Numbered from the stretch's first letter, positions 43,942 to 54,447 are shown. The stretch: 64,000 nucleotides of DNA from Bradyrhizobium valentinum (GCF_001440405.1 NZ_LLXX01000067.1:84575-148574); one strand, 5' to 3'. Translations and numbers: made by a program. The notes: generated from the letters alone by a model not told the origin.

Positions 43942-44835
43942 TCAATGACCTGTCGCGCGTACACCACGGCGCTTGTTGATGACGATGATGGCGCCGATGC
44001 AAGCGCCGATGATCACGAACGATACAATCGTAGTGACGGTACCAAGCGCGTATAGCGACGGCGAAGTCACGTTGAGCGTCATGCTCCATATCTCGAGCGG
44101 CAGGGTATTGAGCGAGCCGGAGGTCTGCAGCGTGCGGGCGAATTCGTCGTAGGAGAGCGTGAAGCCGAACAACGCGACCGCGACAAGGCCCGGCGCCAGC
44201 ACGGGAATCACCACCAACCTGATGGTTTGCCAGCGGGTGGCGCCTAGATCCCGCGCCGCCTCCTCCCACACGCTGTTGAAGCGGGACATCACGGCGAACA
44301 TCACCAGCACGCCAAACGGCAGCGTCCAGGACAGCTGCGCGCCGAGCGCCGATGTGTACCAGCTCGGGCTGATGCCGATCCACTGGAACAATAGGCCGAT
44401 GCCGAGGCCGAGCACCAGCCCGGGCGCTACAAGGCTGCCGATCATCAGGTAGAACACGACCGTGTCGCCGAAAAAGCGGCGACGAAACGCCAGTCCCGCC
44501 ATTAGTGAGACCACGAGCGTGATTACCGTTACCAGCGCCGCAAGCTTGATCGAGCGATCGAACGATCCCTTGACGTCGCCGGTGCGGACCTGCGTGAACA
44601 GATCGATGAACCAGTGTAGCGACTGACCCTTCATCGGAAATACCAGGCCGCCGCGGATATCCTGGAACGACAGGATATAGATGCAGATCATCGGCCCGTA
44701 GAGGGCGGCGACGTAGAGCGTGAAAACAACCGCGAGTGCGTAGAAGGTCCAGGGGCGGCGGTCGCCGCGCGCGACAGCGGAACTGCGCCGGGATCTGATC
44801 ATGGGCAAATCAGCCTCGCCTAGAGCGACCGTCAT
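43942..44835 (-). CDS. ABC transporter permease (PotC-like)
   Basis: A 297-residue inner-membrane permease with six helices. The ATPase-contact EAA loop reads EEAARDLGATRWQTIRLVVIPVL, given here as its parts EEAARDLGA and TIRLVVIPVL. The start overlaps the preceding permease stop by four bases (ATGA). It pairs with the PotB-like permease. Confidence 0.9.
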   Translation of the reverse strand: MTVALGEADLPMIRSRRSSAVARGDRRPWTFYALAVVFTLYVAALYGPMICIYILSFQDIRGGLVFPMKGQSLHWFIDLFTQVRTGDVKGSFDRSIKLAALVTVITLVVSLMAGLAFRRRFFGDTVVFYLMIGSLVAPGLVLGLGIGLLFQWIGISPSWYTSALGAQLSWTLPFGVLVMFAVMSRFNSVWEEAARDLGATRWQTIRLVVIPVLAPGLVAVALFGFTLSYDEFARTLQTSGSLNTLPLEIWSMTLNVTSPSLYALGTVTTIVSFVIIGACIGAIIVINKRRGVRATGH

Positions 44836-45692
44836 TGCGTGATCTCCCGGCGGATATCGACGACGCGCAGGATCAGGGCGATCATGGCAATGAGAACGAG
44901 GGTCAGCAACACGGCACTCGCCGCGGCGATCGGATACTGCAGCACGCCAACATTTTCGTAGAACGCGCTGACAACCGAAGCGGAACCACCGCCGGACATC
45001 ACCTTGACCACGAAGAAGTCGCCCATCACGATGGAGATCACGAAGGTCGATCCGAGCGCGATGCCGCTCTTCGACATCGGAATGATGATGTATCGCATCA
45101 CGTCGAGCCGGCTGGCGCCCGCATCGAGCGCCGCCTCCACCACCCGCTTGTCGATGCGCGCCAGCGAATTGAAGATCGGCACCACCATGAAGATTGTTAG
45201 CTGGTGGACATAGGCGATGACGACCGCGAGCCCGGAATAGAGCAGCACTTCAAGCGGCTCCCGTATCACGCCGATTCCGAGCAGCGTCGAGTTGACCAGC
45301 CCCTCCTTTCCGAGCAGCGGAATCCAGGAAATCATCCGGATGATGTTCGACGTCCAGAACGGGATCGTGCAGATCAAAAACAGCCCGATCGCGAGCAGCT
45401 GGTTCTTGACGTGGAAGACGAGAAAATAGGCGACCAGGAAACCGATGATCAGCGTGAAGAGCCAGGTGAGAATCGCAAATTTGAGCGTCGCCACGTACAG
45501 AAGGAACGTCTGCGCCGATGTGAGCACGTCGACGTAGTTTGCAAGCGTAAACGTCGGTAACAGCCCACCGAAGCCATCGGTCTCGAAGAAGCTCGCGACC
45601 AGCACGACAAGCGTCGGTAGCAGGAAAAACGGGACCAGCACCAGCATCAGCGGCGTCACGTACAGCCATGCACTCAAATTTGGTCGCTGCAT
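44832..45692 (-). CDS. ABC transporter permease (PotB-like)
   Basis: A 286-residue permease with six helices. The EAA loop is VEAALDAGASRLDVMRYIIIP. It begins 70 bases after the stem-loop that follows the binding-protein gene. Together with the next permease it forms the channel of a polyamine/opine-type importer. Confidence 0.9.
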   Translation of the reverse strand: MQRPNLSAWLYVTPLMLVLVPFFLLPTLVVLVASFFETDGFGGLLPTFTLANYVDVLTSAQTFLLYVATLKFAILTWLFTLIIGFLVAYFLVFHVKNQLLAIGLFLICTIPFWTSNIIRMISWIPLLGKEGLVNSTLLGIGVIREPLEVLLYSGLAVVIAYVHQLTIFMVVPIFNSLARIDKRVVEAALDAGASRLDVMRYIIIPMSKSGIALGSTFVISIVMGDFFVVKVMSGGGSASVVSAFYENVGVLQYPIAAASAVLLTLVLIAMIALILRVVDIRREITQ

Positions 45693-45761
45693 TACCTGGC
45701 CTGACTGGACTTCATTGTGGATCTCCGGAACGGCCTTTCGCGGCCTGCGACGCCCTCCGGC

Positions 45762-45779
45762 GCCGACAGGCCAGTCGGC
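45762..45779. promoter_or_regulatory. Stem-loop directly after the binding-protein gene
   Basis: GCCGAC and GTCGGC arms around a six-base loop abut the stop codon of the binding-protein gene at 45780. There is no T-run, so it is unlikely to be a strong terminator. Such intra-operon hairpins usually protect the upstream mRNA and raise binding-protein levels relative to the permeases. Confidence 0.5.
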
Positions 45780-47129
45780 TCAAGCGATCTTGAAATCGTT
45801 CCAGCGCTTGTTCATGTAGGCCGCTTCATCCATCAGCGTGTTCCAGCATGAGATGTTCTTGACCCGATCGAGGAACGAACCGCCGTCCCGCTTGGTGCCG
45901 GCCTTCTCCATCGGCACGCCATAGGGATCGTTGATGACCGAGGGCGCGGGCTTGCCGTCGTACCAGAAGTCCCACTCTGCCGCGGTCAGGAATTTCCTGG
46001 CCGTCGACGGCACCGGACTATAGTAACCGTAACGGCCGACGAAGCCACCCTGCCAGCCCGACAGATACCAGTTGAGATATTCGTAGGCTGCATCGAGCTT
46101 CTTGCCCGACAGGTGCTTCATCAGGCCCATGCCGTTGCACCAGCCGCGATAGCCTTCCTTGCCGTTCTTGACGTTGACCGGTGCGTAGACGCAAGGGATC
46201 TCCTTGACGCGGACCGCGGCGACCGCCGGTGACCACATCGACTGGATCACGACCTCGCCTGCGGCCATCAACTGCACCGACTGGTCGAAGGTGGTCCAGG
46301 TCGCGCGGAACTGACCTGCCTTTTTCAGTTCAATCAGCTTGTCGCAGGTGAAATCGATCTCCTGCTTGGTCATGTTGCCCTTGTTGCCGTACTTGATCAT
46401 GCCGGCGCTTTCGAAGCAGAGCGCAGCGTCCATGATGCCAATCGCGGGAACGTCGAGGATCGCGGCCTTGCCCTTGAATTTCGGGTCGATCAGATCCTTC
46501 CATTCGGTCACCTCGTGACCGACGAGGTCGGGGCGATAGCCGATCGAGTCAGCGTTATAGACCTGCGGCAGGAAGGTCGCCCATTCGGTGACGCCATCAT
46601 GCAGTTCGGTCGCATTGGGCTTTGCGATGTACATCGCCTCATACGGAGAGATGCCCTGCCGCGGAATTTTGTGGCCGTCGATCTCGCCCTTGGTGAAGAT
46701 CGGCAGGATGTTGTCGAATTCCTTGATCTTCTTGACCTCGATGCCCTGGATCACACCGCGCTTGGCGGCGAGCTTGGCCTGCCACCCCTCGAGGTCGGCG
46801 ATATCGACCGAGTCGGGCTGGCTGATAAAGCGGTTGATCGCAGCCGATGTATCGAGGTTCTGCATCGTGACCTTGAAGCCGAGGTCCTTTGCGGCCTGGT
46901 CTCCGATCGCCTTGACCACCGAATAGGAGACGCCGACATGGCGCAGTTCGATGTCCTTGATCTCCTGGGCCCAGATCGTCGGAAAGCCGCCGATAGCGTC
47001 GGAGCCGATTGCAGCGCCGGTTACCGCCGCGCCGGCCTTGAGAACGGAGCGTCTTGAAATGCTTTTCTTCTTCTCCGGAAGCCCGGATAAAGCGCCTTTC
47101 GCGTCACCATTATCATCATCATTGAACAT
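45780..47129 (-). CDS. Extracellular solute-binding protein (PotD-like), Tat signal
   Basis: A 449-residue periplasmic binding protein. The twin-arginine signal is SISRRSVLKAGAAVTG at residues 23-38. The mature part has PotD-like motifs such as PRQGISPYEAMYIA and DLEGWQAKLAAKRGV. GGAG precedes the ATG. It is the first gene of the eight-gene operon and should capture the substrate later hydroxylated and hydrolysed. The 320 bases upstream (47130-47450) hold its promoter and no other gene. Confidence 0.9.
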   Translation of the reverse strand: MFNDDDNGDAKGALSGLPEKKKSISRRSVLKAGAAVTGAAIGSDAIGGFPTIWAQEIKDIELRHVGVSYSVVKAIGDQAAKDLGFKVTMQNLDTSAAINRFISQPDSVDIADLEGWQAKLAAKRGVIQGIEVKKIKEFDNILPIFTKGEIDGHKIPRQGISPYEAMYIAKPNATELHDGVTEWATFLPQVYNADSIGYRPDLVGHEVTEWKDLIDPKFKGKAAILDVPAIGIMDAALCFESAGMIKYGNKGNMTKQEIDFTCDKLIELKKAGQFRATWTTFDQSVQLMAAGEVVIQSMWSPAVAAVRVKEIPCVYAPVNVKNGKEGYRGWCNGMGLMKHLSGKKLDAAYEYLNWYLSGWQGGFVGRYGYYSPVPSTARKFLTAAEWDFWYDGKPAPSVINDPYGVPMEKAGTKRDGGSFLDRVKNISCWNTLMDEAAYMNKRWNDFKIA

Positions 47130-47450
47130 CGTTCTCTCCGTCCGCGGGTTGATGGACCAGCCTGCTCATCCAACCGGCTCGTTCGTTTCGCGACCGTGTT
47201 GATGATGAAGCGTAGCGACGGAGAAATCGGATTGTAAAATCGGAAGTTAAAATGCCACGTATAAGGCCGACTAATGGAAATAGCGGCCTGCTCAATGTGG
47301 CAGCACGCCTATCTACAATTTGACCTTTACTTTGCAAGAACGACCGACGGCCGTTGCCGCAGTCGACCAAGTTAAGGAGCGCGGTGCGAACGACATTCGA
47401 CTGGCCGTGCTTACGGCACGAAGTAGGTCGGCGAGCGCTGCAGCACGGGG

Positions 47451-48449
47451 TCAGTGAGCGGGTCCCGGCGCTTCCGGCAGGGCCTTGAGATGGCACGCCA
47501 CCCATTGACCGTCTTCAGTCGACCGCAGCTCCGGCTCTTCCGTCCGGCAGCGATCGAACACGAATGGACACCTGGTGTGGAAGCGGCAACCGCTGGGCGG
47601 ATTGATCGGGCTCGGCACGTCGCCTTTCAGGATGATCGGATTACGGATGGCACCGGGCTCCGGCACCGGAACGGCTGACAGCAGAGCCTTGGTGTAGGGA
47701 TGCCTTGGCGCGGTGAAGATTTGCTGCCTTCCTGCCATCTCGACGATCTTGCCGAGATACATGACAGCAACGCGGTGTGTCATGTGCTCGACAACAGCCA
47801 GATCGTGGCTGATGAAGAGCAGTGCGAGACCGAACTCCCGCTGCAGATCCTGCAACAGGTTGACGATCTGCGCCTTGACGGAGACATCGAGCGCCGAAAC
47901 CGCCTCGTCGCAGACGATCAGTTCGGGTTCCGCGGCGAGTGCCCGAGCGATACCGATGCGCTGGCGCTGGCCGCCCGAGAATTCGTGAGGCCGGCGGCCC
48001 AGCGCGTCGCGCGGCAGGCGCACGGTGTCCACCAGCGCCGCAACCTTCGCATCGAGTTCGGCGGCGGATTTGGCGAGCCCAAAATTGCGGATCGGCTCGG
48101 CCAGGATATCGCGGACACGCATCCGCGGATTGAGGCTGGAGAACGGATCCTGGAAAACCACCTGCACGCGGCGGCGCATGCTGCGCAAGCCCCCGGGCGA
48201 AAGATCGTCGATCCGCTGGCCATCCAGCACCACCTGGCCGGCGGTGATGTCGAACAGCCGGAGGATCGCCCGGCCGACCGTCGACTTGCCGCAGCCGGAT
48301 TCGCCGACGAGAGACAGGGTCTCACCACGCTCGACCTCAAAGGACACGCCATCCACGGCGTAGACCCAGTTGGACTTGCGGCTGAACAAGCCGCCGCGGA
48401 CCGGAAAATGCTTCTTGAGGTCGTTGACCTGGAGCAGTGGGGCGCTCAT
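47451..48449 (-). CDS. Peptide-type ABC transporter ATPase (DppF/OppF-like)
   Basis: A 332-residue ATPase. Walker A is GESGCGKST, the signature [15 protein letters not shown], Walker [13 protein letters not shown]. The C-terminal oligopeptide-transporter motif with cysteines is [10 protein letters not shown]. It overlaps the DppD-like gene by four bases. An in-frame start at 48557 would lie inside that gene and is rejected. Last gene of the 15-kb array. Confidence 0.93.
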   Translation of the reverse strand: MSAPLLQVNDLKKHFPVRGGLFSRKSNWVYAVDGVSFEVERGETLSLVGESGCGKSTVGRAILRLFDITAGQVVLDGQRIDDLSPGGLRSMRRRVQVVFQDPFSSLNPRMRVRDILAEPIRNFGLAKSAAELDAKVAALVDTVRLPRDALGRRPHEFSGGQRQRIGIARALAAEPELIVCDEAVSALDVSVKAQIVNLLQDLQREFGLALLFISHDLAVVEHMTHRVAVMYLGKIVEMAGRQQIFTAPRHPYTKALLSAVPVPEPGAIRNPIILKGDVPSPINPPSGCRFHTRCPFVFDRCRTEEPELRSTEDGQWVACHLKALPEAPGPAH

Positions 48450-49435
48450 GCCGCTGCCGCCTCCTTGCGCGCATAGTGGCAGGCCGCGATGTGACGGGGC
48501 CCCTTCTCTTCGAGACCCGGCGCAACCTGCCGACAGAGATCGGTCGCCAGCGAACATCGCCCGGCAAAGACGCAGCCCTCGATCCGCCCCTTCAGGCTGG
48601 GTACCTGGCCGGGGATCTCGGCGAGCCGCCGCGCCGCGCCTGTCAGCGAGGAGCCGAGCTTGGGCACCGCGCCGAGCAGGCCCTGCGTATAGGGATGACG
48701 AGGCGAACGGAACAGCTCGGTCACCGGCGCCTCTTCAACCTTGCGGCCGGCATACATCACCATGACGCGCTCGGCGATTTCAGCGACCACGCCGAGATCG
48801 TGGGTGATCAGAACGATCGCCGCGCCGACACGCCGCTTGAGGCCCAGCATCAGCTGCAGGATCTGCGCCTGGATCGTGACGTCAAGCGCCGTGGTCGGCT
48901 CGTCGGCGATCAGGAGCTTTGGATTACAGGCGAGCGCCATGGCGATCATCACACGCTGCCGCATGCCGCCGGAGAGCTGATGCGGATACTCGCGCACGCG
49001 CCGCACAGGCTCGGGGATGCCGACCAATGTCAGCATCTCGATGGCGCGTGCCTCGGCGCCCTGCTTGTCCAACCCCTGATGCATCCGCAGCGTCTCGCCG
49101 ATCTGACGGCCGACCGTCAGCACCGGGTTCAGGCTCGTCATCGGCTCCTGGAAAATCATCGAAATGTCGTTGCCGCGAATGGCGCGCATCTCCCGTTCGG
49201 AGAGTTGCAGCAGCTCCTTGCCCTGGAAACGGATAGAACCCGCGATCCTGCCCGGGGGTTCGGCGATGAGCCGCATCAGCGACATCGAGGTGACCGACTT
49301 GCCGCAGCCGGATTCACCGACGATCGCCAGCGTCTCGCCTTCGTCGACATGAAAGGACACGCCGTCGACAGCCCGGTTGATACCCTCAGGCGTACGGAAA
49401 TGGGTCTGCAGATTATCGACTTCGAGCAACGCCAT
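48446..49435 (-). CDS. Peptide-type ABC transporter ATPase (DppD/OppD-like)
   Basis: A 329-residue ATPase. Walker [10 protein letters not shown], signature [15 protein letters not shown], Walker [13 protein letters not shown], and the C-terminal cysteine-bearing motif GCVFAGRC. It pairs with the DppF-like ATPase. It follows the DppC-like gene after 50 bases. Confidence 0.93.
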   Translation of the reverse strand: MALLEVDNLQTHFRTPEGINRAVDGVSFHVDEGETLAIVGESGCGKSVTSMSLMRLIAEPPGRIAGSIRFQGKELLQLSEREMRAIRGNDISMIFQEPMTSLNPVLTVGRQIGETLRMHQGLDKQGAEARAIEMLTLVGIPEPVRRVREYPHQLSGGMRQRVMIAMALACNPKLLIADEPTTALDVTIQAQILQLMLGLKRRVGAAIVLITHDLGVVAEIAERVMVMYAGRKVEEAPVTELFRSPRHPYTQGLLGAVPKLGSSLTGAARRLAEIPGQVPSLKGRIEGCVFAGRCSLATDLCRQVAPGLEEKGPRHIAACHYARKEAAAA

Positions 49436-49485
49436 CAGATCAGAACCTCATCGGAAAACCGGTACGCATTTCTCCGGATCATGCG

Positions 49486-50409
49486 CTAGAGGCTTTTGGC
49501 CATTCGCGGATCTAGCGCATCACGCAGTCCGTCGCCGAGCAGGTTGACGGCGAGCACGGTGACGGACAGAAACGCGGCGGGAAAGAACACGATGTAGGGC
49601 TTGACCTGCCATAGCGCCCTGCCCTCGGCCATGATGTTGCCCCAGGACGGAATGGTGGGCGGCGTGCCGGCACCGATGAAGGAGAGGATCGACTCCACGA
49701 TCATGGCGCTGGCGCAGATATAGGTTGCCTGGACCAACATCGGCGCCAGCGTATTGGGAAGGATGTGGCGCAGGATGACCATCGGCGTTCGCGTTCCGGA
49801 GGCCGTGGCGGCACCCACATAGGGCTGCTCGCGCAGCGACAACACGACACTGCGCACCAGCCGCGAGACGCGCGGGACTTCGGCTATCGTGATGGCCAGG
49901 ATGACGTTGCCGACACTCGCGCGTGTCAGCGCCATCAACGCGACGGCCAGCAAAATCGGCGGGATCGACATCAGCCCGTCCATGAACCGCATCACGATGC
50001 CATCCGCCCATCGCACGAAGCCCGAGACAAGACCGATGGCCAGACCGGCGAGCGAGGCCAGCACCGCCACCGACAGACCTACGGTGAGCGAGACCCGCGC
50101 CCCGTAAAGCACGCGTGAATAGATGTCGCGGCCCAGCAGGTCGGTGCCGAACCAAAAATCCGCGGAAGGCAAGCGCGTACGCCTGCCGGGCGCGAGCGCG
50201 GTGGGATCGACGGTCCCGAGCCAGGGCGCGAAGATCCCGACCAGGACGAGGCAGAGCAGCAAGGCGCCGCCGATCGCAACGGTCGGATGATTGCGCAGAA
50301 AGCCGAACACACCGCGCCTGATCGCTACCGGCACCATCAGATCCGGCAGTTGCGGCGCAATGACGAGGCCCGGCGGCACCGGTGCCGTGCTTGATGTGGA
50401 GATGCTCAA
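49486..50409 (-). CDS. Peptide-type ABC transporter permease (DppC-like)
   Basis: A 307-residue permease with an N-terminal OppC-type segment (AIRRGVFGFLRNHPTVAIGG) and six helices. FWFGTDLLGRDIYSRVLYGAR is the family motif, split here as FGTDLLGRD and SRVLYGAR. The start is taken as TTG 50409, whose bases overlap the DppB stop as TTGA. A much longer open frame upstream is antisense-like to nothing and overlaps dppB, so it is rejected. Confidence 0.88.
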   Translation of the reverse strand: MSISTSSTAPVPPGLVIAPQLPDLMVPVAIRRGVFGFLRNHPTVAIGGALLLCLVLVGIFAPWLGTVDPTALAPGRRTRLPSADFWFGTDLLGRDIYSRVLYGARVSLTVGLSVAVLASLAGLAIGLVSGFVRWADGIVMRFMDGLMSIPPILLAVALMALTRASVGNVILAITIAEVPRVSRLVRSVVLSLREQPYVGAATASGTRTPMVILRHILPNTLAPMLVQATYICASAMIVESILSFIGAGTPPTIPSWGNIMAEGRALWQVKPYIVFFPAAFLSVTVLAVNLLGDGLRDALDPRMAKSL

Positions 50410-51347
50410 TAGCGGATCCTCGGATCGACTAGGGTGTAGGTGACGTCGACCATCAGGTTGACGAGCACGTAGAGGAAGCTGAACAGCAGCACGATGCCCT
50501 GAATGACCGGGTAATCGCGGCGCAGGATCGCGTCGATCGTCAGCCGGCCAAGGCCCGGAATGGCGAACACACTTTCGGTCACCACCGCGCCCCCGATCAA
50601 AAGAGCGATGCCGATACCGATCACCGTCACGATCGGAACGGCTGCGTTTTTCAGCGCGTGAACGAACAAAATGTTGCGCTGGCCGAGACCTTTGGCGCGG
50701 GCGGTGCGGACATAATCCTGCTGCAGCACCTCGAGCATGGAGGCGCGGGTAATGCGCGCGATCAGCGCAATGTAGACGGAGCCGAGAGCCAGGGCGGGAA
50801 GAATGAGGTTCTGCAGCCACGGCCAAATGCCTGCTGCCAACGGCGTGTAGCCCTGAACGGGAAGCCATTCGAACTGCAGCGCGAACACGTAAGCAAGGAC
50901 GTATCCGACAACAAAGACCGGAAGCGAGAAGGCGAACACGGCGAACGCCATGATGGTGCGGTCCACCCAGCTTCCCGCCTTCCACGCTGCCGCCACGCCG
51001 AGCGGCACCGCGACAAGGATGGTCAGGACGAGCGTAATCGCCATCAGCGAGAACGTCGGCTCGATGCGCTGCGCGATCATCGCGGAGACCGGGAGGTTGG
51101 TGAAGATCGAGGTGCCGAGATCGCCATGCAGGATATGCCAGAGCCAAGTCCCGAACTGGACCAGAAACGGCCGGTCGAGGCCGAGGCCCTGGCGTATGCG
51201 CTCAACGTCGGCGGGGCTCGCCTGGTCGCCCGCGATCACCGCCGCCGGATCGCCCGGCGCGATGTAGAGAAGACTGAAGACGAACAGCGCGACGATCCCC
51301 ATCACGGGCAAAGTCGAGAGAATGCGCCGGAGGATATACGAGACCAT
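50406..51347 (-). CDS. Peptide-type ABC transporter permease (DppB-like)
   Basis: A 313-residue permease. The N-terminal helix is ILRRILSTLPVMGIVALFVF, GDPAAVIAGDQASPADVERI follows as in the family, and YVRTARAKGLGQRNILFVHAL is the EAA loop in its parts. It starts 17 bases after the binding-protein gene. Six helices are expected. Confidence 0.92.
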   Translation of the reverse strand: MVSYILRRILSTLPVMGIVALFVFSLLYIAPGDPAAVIAGDQASPADVERIRQGLGLDRPFLVQFGTWLWHILHGDLGTSIFTNLPVSAMIAQRIEPTFSLMAITLVLTILVAVPLGVAAAWKAGSWVDRTIMAFAVFAFSLPVFVVGYVLAYVFALQFEWLPVQGYTPLAAGIWPWLQNLILPALALGSVYIALIARITRASMLEVLQQDYVRTARAKGLGQRNILFVHALKNAAVPIVTVIGIGIALLIGGAVVTESVFAIPGLGRLTIDAILRRDYPVIQGIVLLFSFLYVLVNLMVDVTYTLVDPRIRY

Positions 51348-51364
51348 GTGGGTTTACTGCACCG

Positions 51365-52969
51365 TCATGCGGTCTTCGACACGCCCCAGAAGAAGGGCAG
51401 CGGTCCCTTGGCGATACCGGAGATGTTCTTGCGCCACGCCGTGTAGCTCAGGAAAAAGCCGGTCGGCGCATAGACAACATCCTCCATCGCTGCCTTGTTG
51501 AGGCGCTTGGCCGCAGCCTTCTCCTCATCGAGATTTTTGGCGTCGAACCATGCCGTGACTTCCTTTTCCACGACCTCGCTCGTGGGCCAGCCAAACCACG
51601 CCTTGTCGCCATTGGCGCGAATGGCGTTGTAGGCGGCGGGACTGATACAGTCCGCGCCGGCGTGCCAGGTGTGAAACATCCCCCAGCCGCCCTGGCCCGG
51701 CGGCGTTTTCTGGGCGCGGCGGGAACCGACCGTGCCCCAATCGGTCGCAACGAAGTCGACATTCATTCCGATTTGCTTCAACAGATCGGCGGTGACATCG
51801 CCCTGCGCCTTGGTGATCGGTTGATCCTGCGCCACGACGCAGGTGACCGGCTGGCCTGAATAGCCGCTCTCGGCTAGCAACTTCTTTGCCGTTGCGAGAT
51901 CGCGTTTACCCTTCAGGATCTCGCCACCCTCCTCCGTGTAAAGTGGCGTGTCCGGCGTGAAGAACCCCGGCAACGGCTTCCAGAGCGCGGTATCGTCGCC
52001 GACCAGCGCGCGCATGTAGTCTTCCTGGCTCAGCGCCGCGAGCACGGCACGTCGCACCTTCACATCGTTGAAGGGCGGATGCAGATGGTTCATCCGGAAT
52101 GAGCCGATGTTGCCGAGCGGATCGGCGATGTCGACGTTGATGTTGCGGTTCTTCTTGAGCGACGGCACGAGATCGGTGATGGGACTCTCCCACCAATCGA
52201 CCTCGCCATTCTGCAGTGCTGCCGCCGCCGTGGCAGGATCCGGGATCACCACCCATTCGATGCGGTCAACCAGCATCTGCTTGCCGCCTGCGAGCCAGGA
52301 TGCCTTTTCCTGCCGCGGCGCGTAGTCGGCAAACTTCTCGAATACCGCCTTGGCGCCGGGCACCCACTCTCCCTTTGCGAACTTCATAGGGCCCGAGCCG
52401 ACATATTCGGGAATCTGCTTGAACGGGTCGGTCTGGGCGATGCGCTCCGGCATGATGAACGCGCAGGGTGTGCTGTTCTTGCCCAATGCCAGCAGCATCT
52501 TCGGATACGGCGCCTTCAGCGCCCATTTGAAGGTCCGGTCGTCGACGGCGGTCAGTTCGTTCTGGATTGCCTTGAGCATCAGGCCCATGGGATCGCGCGC
52601 CGACCAGCGCGCGAGACTCGCTATCACATCCTTGCTGCGCACGGGCTCGCCGTCGTGAAACTTAAGCCCCGGCCGAAGTCGAAAGGTCCAGACCAGACCG
52701 TCGTCGGACACCTCCTCGGACTCGACCATTTGGCGCTGCGGCTGCAGCGTGGCGTCGAGACCATAGAGGGTGTCCCACACCAGCGCAGCGGCGTTGCGCA
52801 CGACATACTGGGTCCCCCAGATCGGATCGAAATTCGCGAGGTTGGCCTGCGGCACAAACCGCAGGGTGCGCGCGGCGGCACCTTGGGAAAGCGCCGGCAT
52901 CGAAAGGCCGCCCGTCGCCGCCAGGCTGCCTACCCCGGCCAATCCCTTCAACACAGTCCTGCGATCCAT
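51365..52969 (-). CDS. Peptide-type ABC solute-binding protein 1, Tat signal
   Basis: A 534-residue family 5 (DppA/OppA) binding protein. The Tat signal is DRRTVLKGLAGVGSLAATGG. FRLRPGLKFHDGEPVRSKDV is a family motif, given in part. ATG 52969 follows GGGAG. It is paralogous to the protein at 55818. It heads the dppBCDF-type genes, so it is their main binding protein; ligand probably a peptide or small amide. Confidence 0.92.
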   Translation of the reverse strand: MDRRTVLKGLAGVGSLAATGGLSMPALSQGAAARTLRFVPQANLANFDPIWGTQYVVRNAAALVWDTLYGLDATLQPQRQMVESEEVSDDGLVWTFRLRPGLKFHDGEPVRSKDVIASLARWSARDPMGLMLKAIQNELTAVDDRTFKWALKAPYPKMLLALGKNSTPCAFIMPERIAQTDPFKQIPEYVGSGPMKFAKGEWVPGAKAVFEKFADYAPRQEKASWLAGGKQMLVDRIEWVVIPDPATAAAALQNGEVDWWESPITDLVPSLKKNRNINVDIADPLGNIGSFRMNHLHPPFNDVKVRRAVLAALSQEDYMRALVGDDTALWKPLPGFFTPDTPLYTEEGGEILKGKRDLATAKKLLAESGYSGQPVTCVVAQDQPITKAQGDVTADLLKQIGMNVDFVATDWGTVGSRRAQKTPPGQGGWGMFHTWHAGADCISPAAYNAIRANGDKAWFGWPTSEVVEKEVTAWFDAKNLDEEKAAAKRLNKAAMEDVVYAPTGFFLSYTAWRKNISGIAKGPLPFFWGVSKTA

Positions 52970-53202
52970 GGAGTTCTCCCAGTCTCGGGTTGTCATGGCA
53001 GTGCCGGCCAATTCATGGCCGATGGTTCGATGCCGCGTGAGGTGAAACGGGCCAGTCAAACCGATGCCAATCGGTCTCCTTTTTCTTGCAAGCCGTATGC
53101 CAGTACGGCCCACTCGCGCGGCTGCCGATTTCCGGCTGCCCATACGGGAAGCACTTTCGAGCGATCACATTTTCGCGCGGTCACATTCATTTGCGGTTCT
53201 GC

Positions 53203-54372
53203 CTAGCCTGCAAGCTGTTTGAACTTCGGCGATTGCTTCGGGTGCCACCAACGGCCGGCAATCACGACGCCTTCAGACACGATCTTGCGGTCGCCGATCA
53301 TCTGCTCGCCGACGGCGTCGACATAATCGAACTGGCCTTGCTGAACCGAGATGAGCGTGGCGTCTCCCGCGCTTCCCGGCTTGAGGCTGCCGAGTTCGGG
53401 ACGCCGCAGCGCCATCGCCGCATTCACCGTCGAAGCCGCGACCACATCGGAGAGCGGCATGCCCATGCACAGAAACTTGGACATGGTCGTCGCCTGATCA
53501 AAGGCCGGCCCGTCGATGCACAGGGTGTGGACATCAGAAGAAATGGTGTCGGGATAGAAGCCGTTGGCAAGCATCGCGCGGGCGGTCTTGAAGGCGAATG
53601 AGCCTTTACCGTGGCCGATGTCGAACAGCACGCCGCGTTCGCGCGCCTCCAGCACCACCCGCTTCACCGTGCCCTGTGCGGTGGTGGGCGTATTGGGAAA
53701 CGGCCGGAACGCGTGCGTGAGAACGTCGCCCGGACGCAGGCGGGCAAGCACCTCCTCGTAGCTCGGGGGCGGATGGTCGATATGCGCCATCAGCGGCATA
53801 CCGACCTCTTCGGCGACCTCGAGCGCAATGTCGAGCGGCACGATCCCCGAGGTGCCCGAGGCGTGGAGCCCTACCCGCACCTTGATGCCGACGATGAGGT
53901 CGCGGTTGGCCTCCGCCACCTTGACGGCGTCGATCGGGTTCATCAGCCGCATCTCCTCGCTCTCGCCGACCATGACCCGGTGCGAGAAGCCGTAGATGCC
54001 GGCGTGGGAGACGTGCAGGTAGGCCATAATGCGGACTTGACTCGGCTCGATCACATGCTTTCGGAAGCCCGCGAAATTACCCGGCCCGGCGCTGCCGGTG
54101 TCGACCGCCGTGGTGACGCCGGAGGTGCGGCAGAACTCCTCGGCGTCGATACCGAGCGAGGTGCCGCCCCAATAGACGTGAGTGTGCAGATCGATCAGGC
54201 CGGGGGTGACGATGTAGTCAGACACATCGCGCACATCGGTTCCGGGATCGGCCTTGAGTTCGTTTCCAATCATGGCCACCTTGCCGCCCGCGAAGGCAAC
54301 GTCCGTCCTGGCGTCGAGCTTCTGGGAGGGGTCGATCAACCGGCCGCCGCGCAGGATCAGATCGAAAGGCAT
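53203..54372 (-). CDS. Amidohydrolase/deacetylase-family metallohydrolase
   Basis: A 389-residue amidohydrolase-fold enzyme. The metal motif is PGLIDLHTHVYWGG, a likely carboxylated lysine is in VGIKVRVG, and later metal residues are in AHIDHPPP, THAFRPFPN and SSDVHTL. Related enzymes hydrolyse amides, acetyl groups or lactones. AGGAG precedes ATG 54372. It is cytoplasmic and sits between the two binding-protein genes, so it may process an imported compound. Confidence 0.88.
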   Translation of the reverse strand: MPFDLILRGGRLIDPSQKLDARTDVAFAGGKVAMIGNELKADPGTDVRDVSDYIVTPGLIDLHTHVYWGGTSLGIDAEEFCRTSGVTTAVDTGSAGPGNFAGFRKHVIEPSQVRIMAYLHVSHAGIYGFSHRVMVGESEEMRLMNPIDAVKVAEANRDLIVGIKVRVGLHASGTSGIVPLDIALEVAEEVGMPLMAHIDHPPPSYEEVLARLRPGDVLTHAFRPFPNTPTTAQGTVKRVVLEARERGVLFDIGHGKGSFAFKTARAMLANGFYPDTISSDVHTLCIDGPAFDQATTMSKFLCMGMPLSDVVAASTVNAAMALRRPELGSLKPGSAGDATLISVQQGQFDYVDAVGEQMIGDRKIVSEGVVIAGRWWHPKQSPKFKQLAG

Positions 54373-54447
54373 TGCAATCTCCTGATATGAAGGAAGCGGC
54401 GCGAGCGTGTCTCGTCTTTCCATGACAGTGCGCGTGCCGACGAGCCG

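Noticed and set aside
49486..51147. A continuous frame that would make the DppC-like permease 553 residues
   Set aside because: Its first half overlaps the DppB-like gene on the same strand and lacks homology; the TTG at 50409 gives a permease of normal length.
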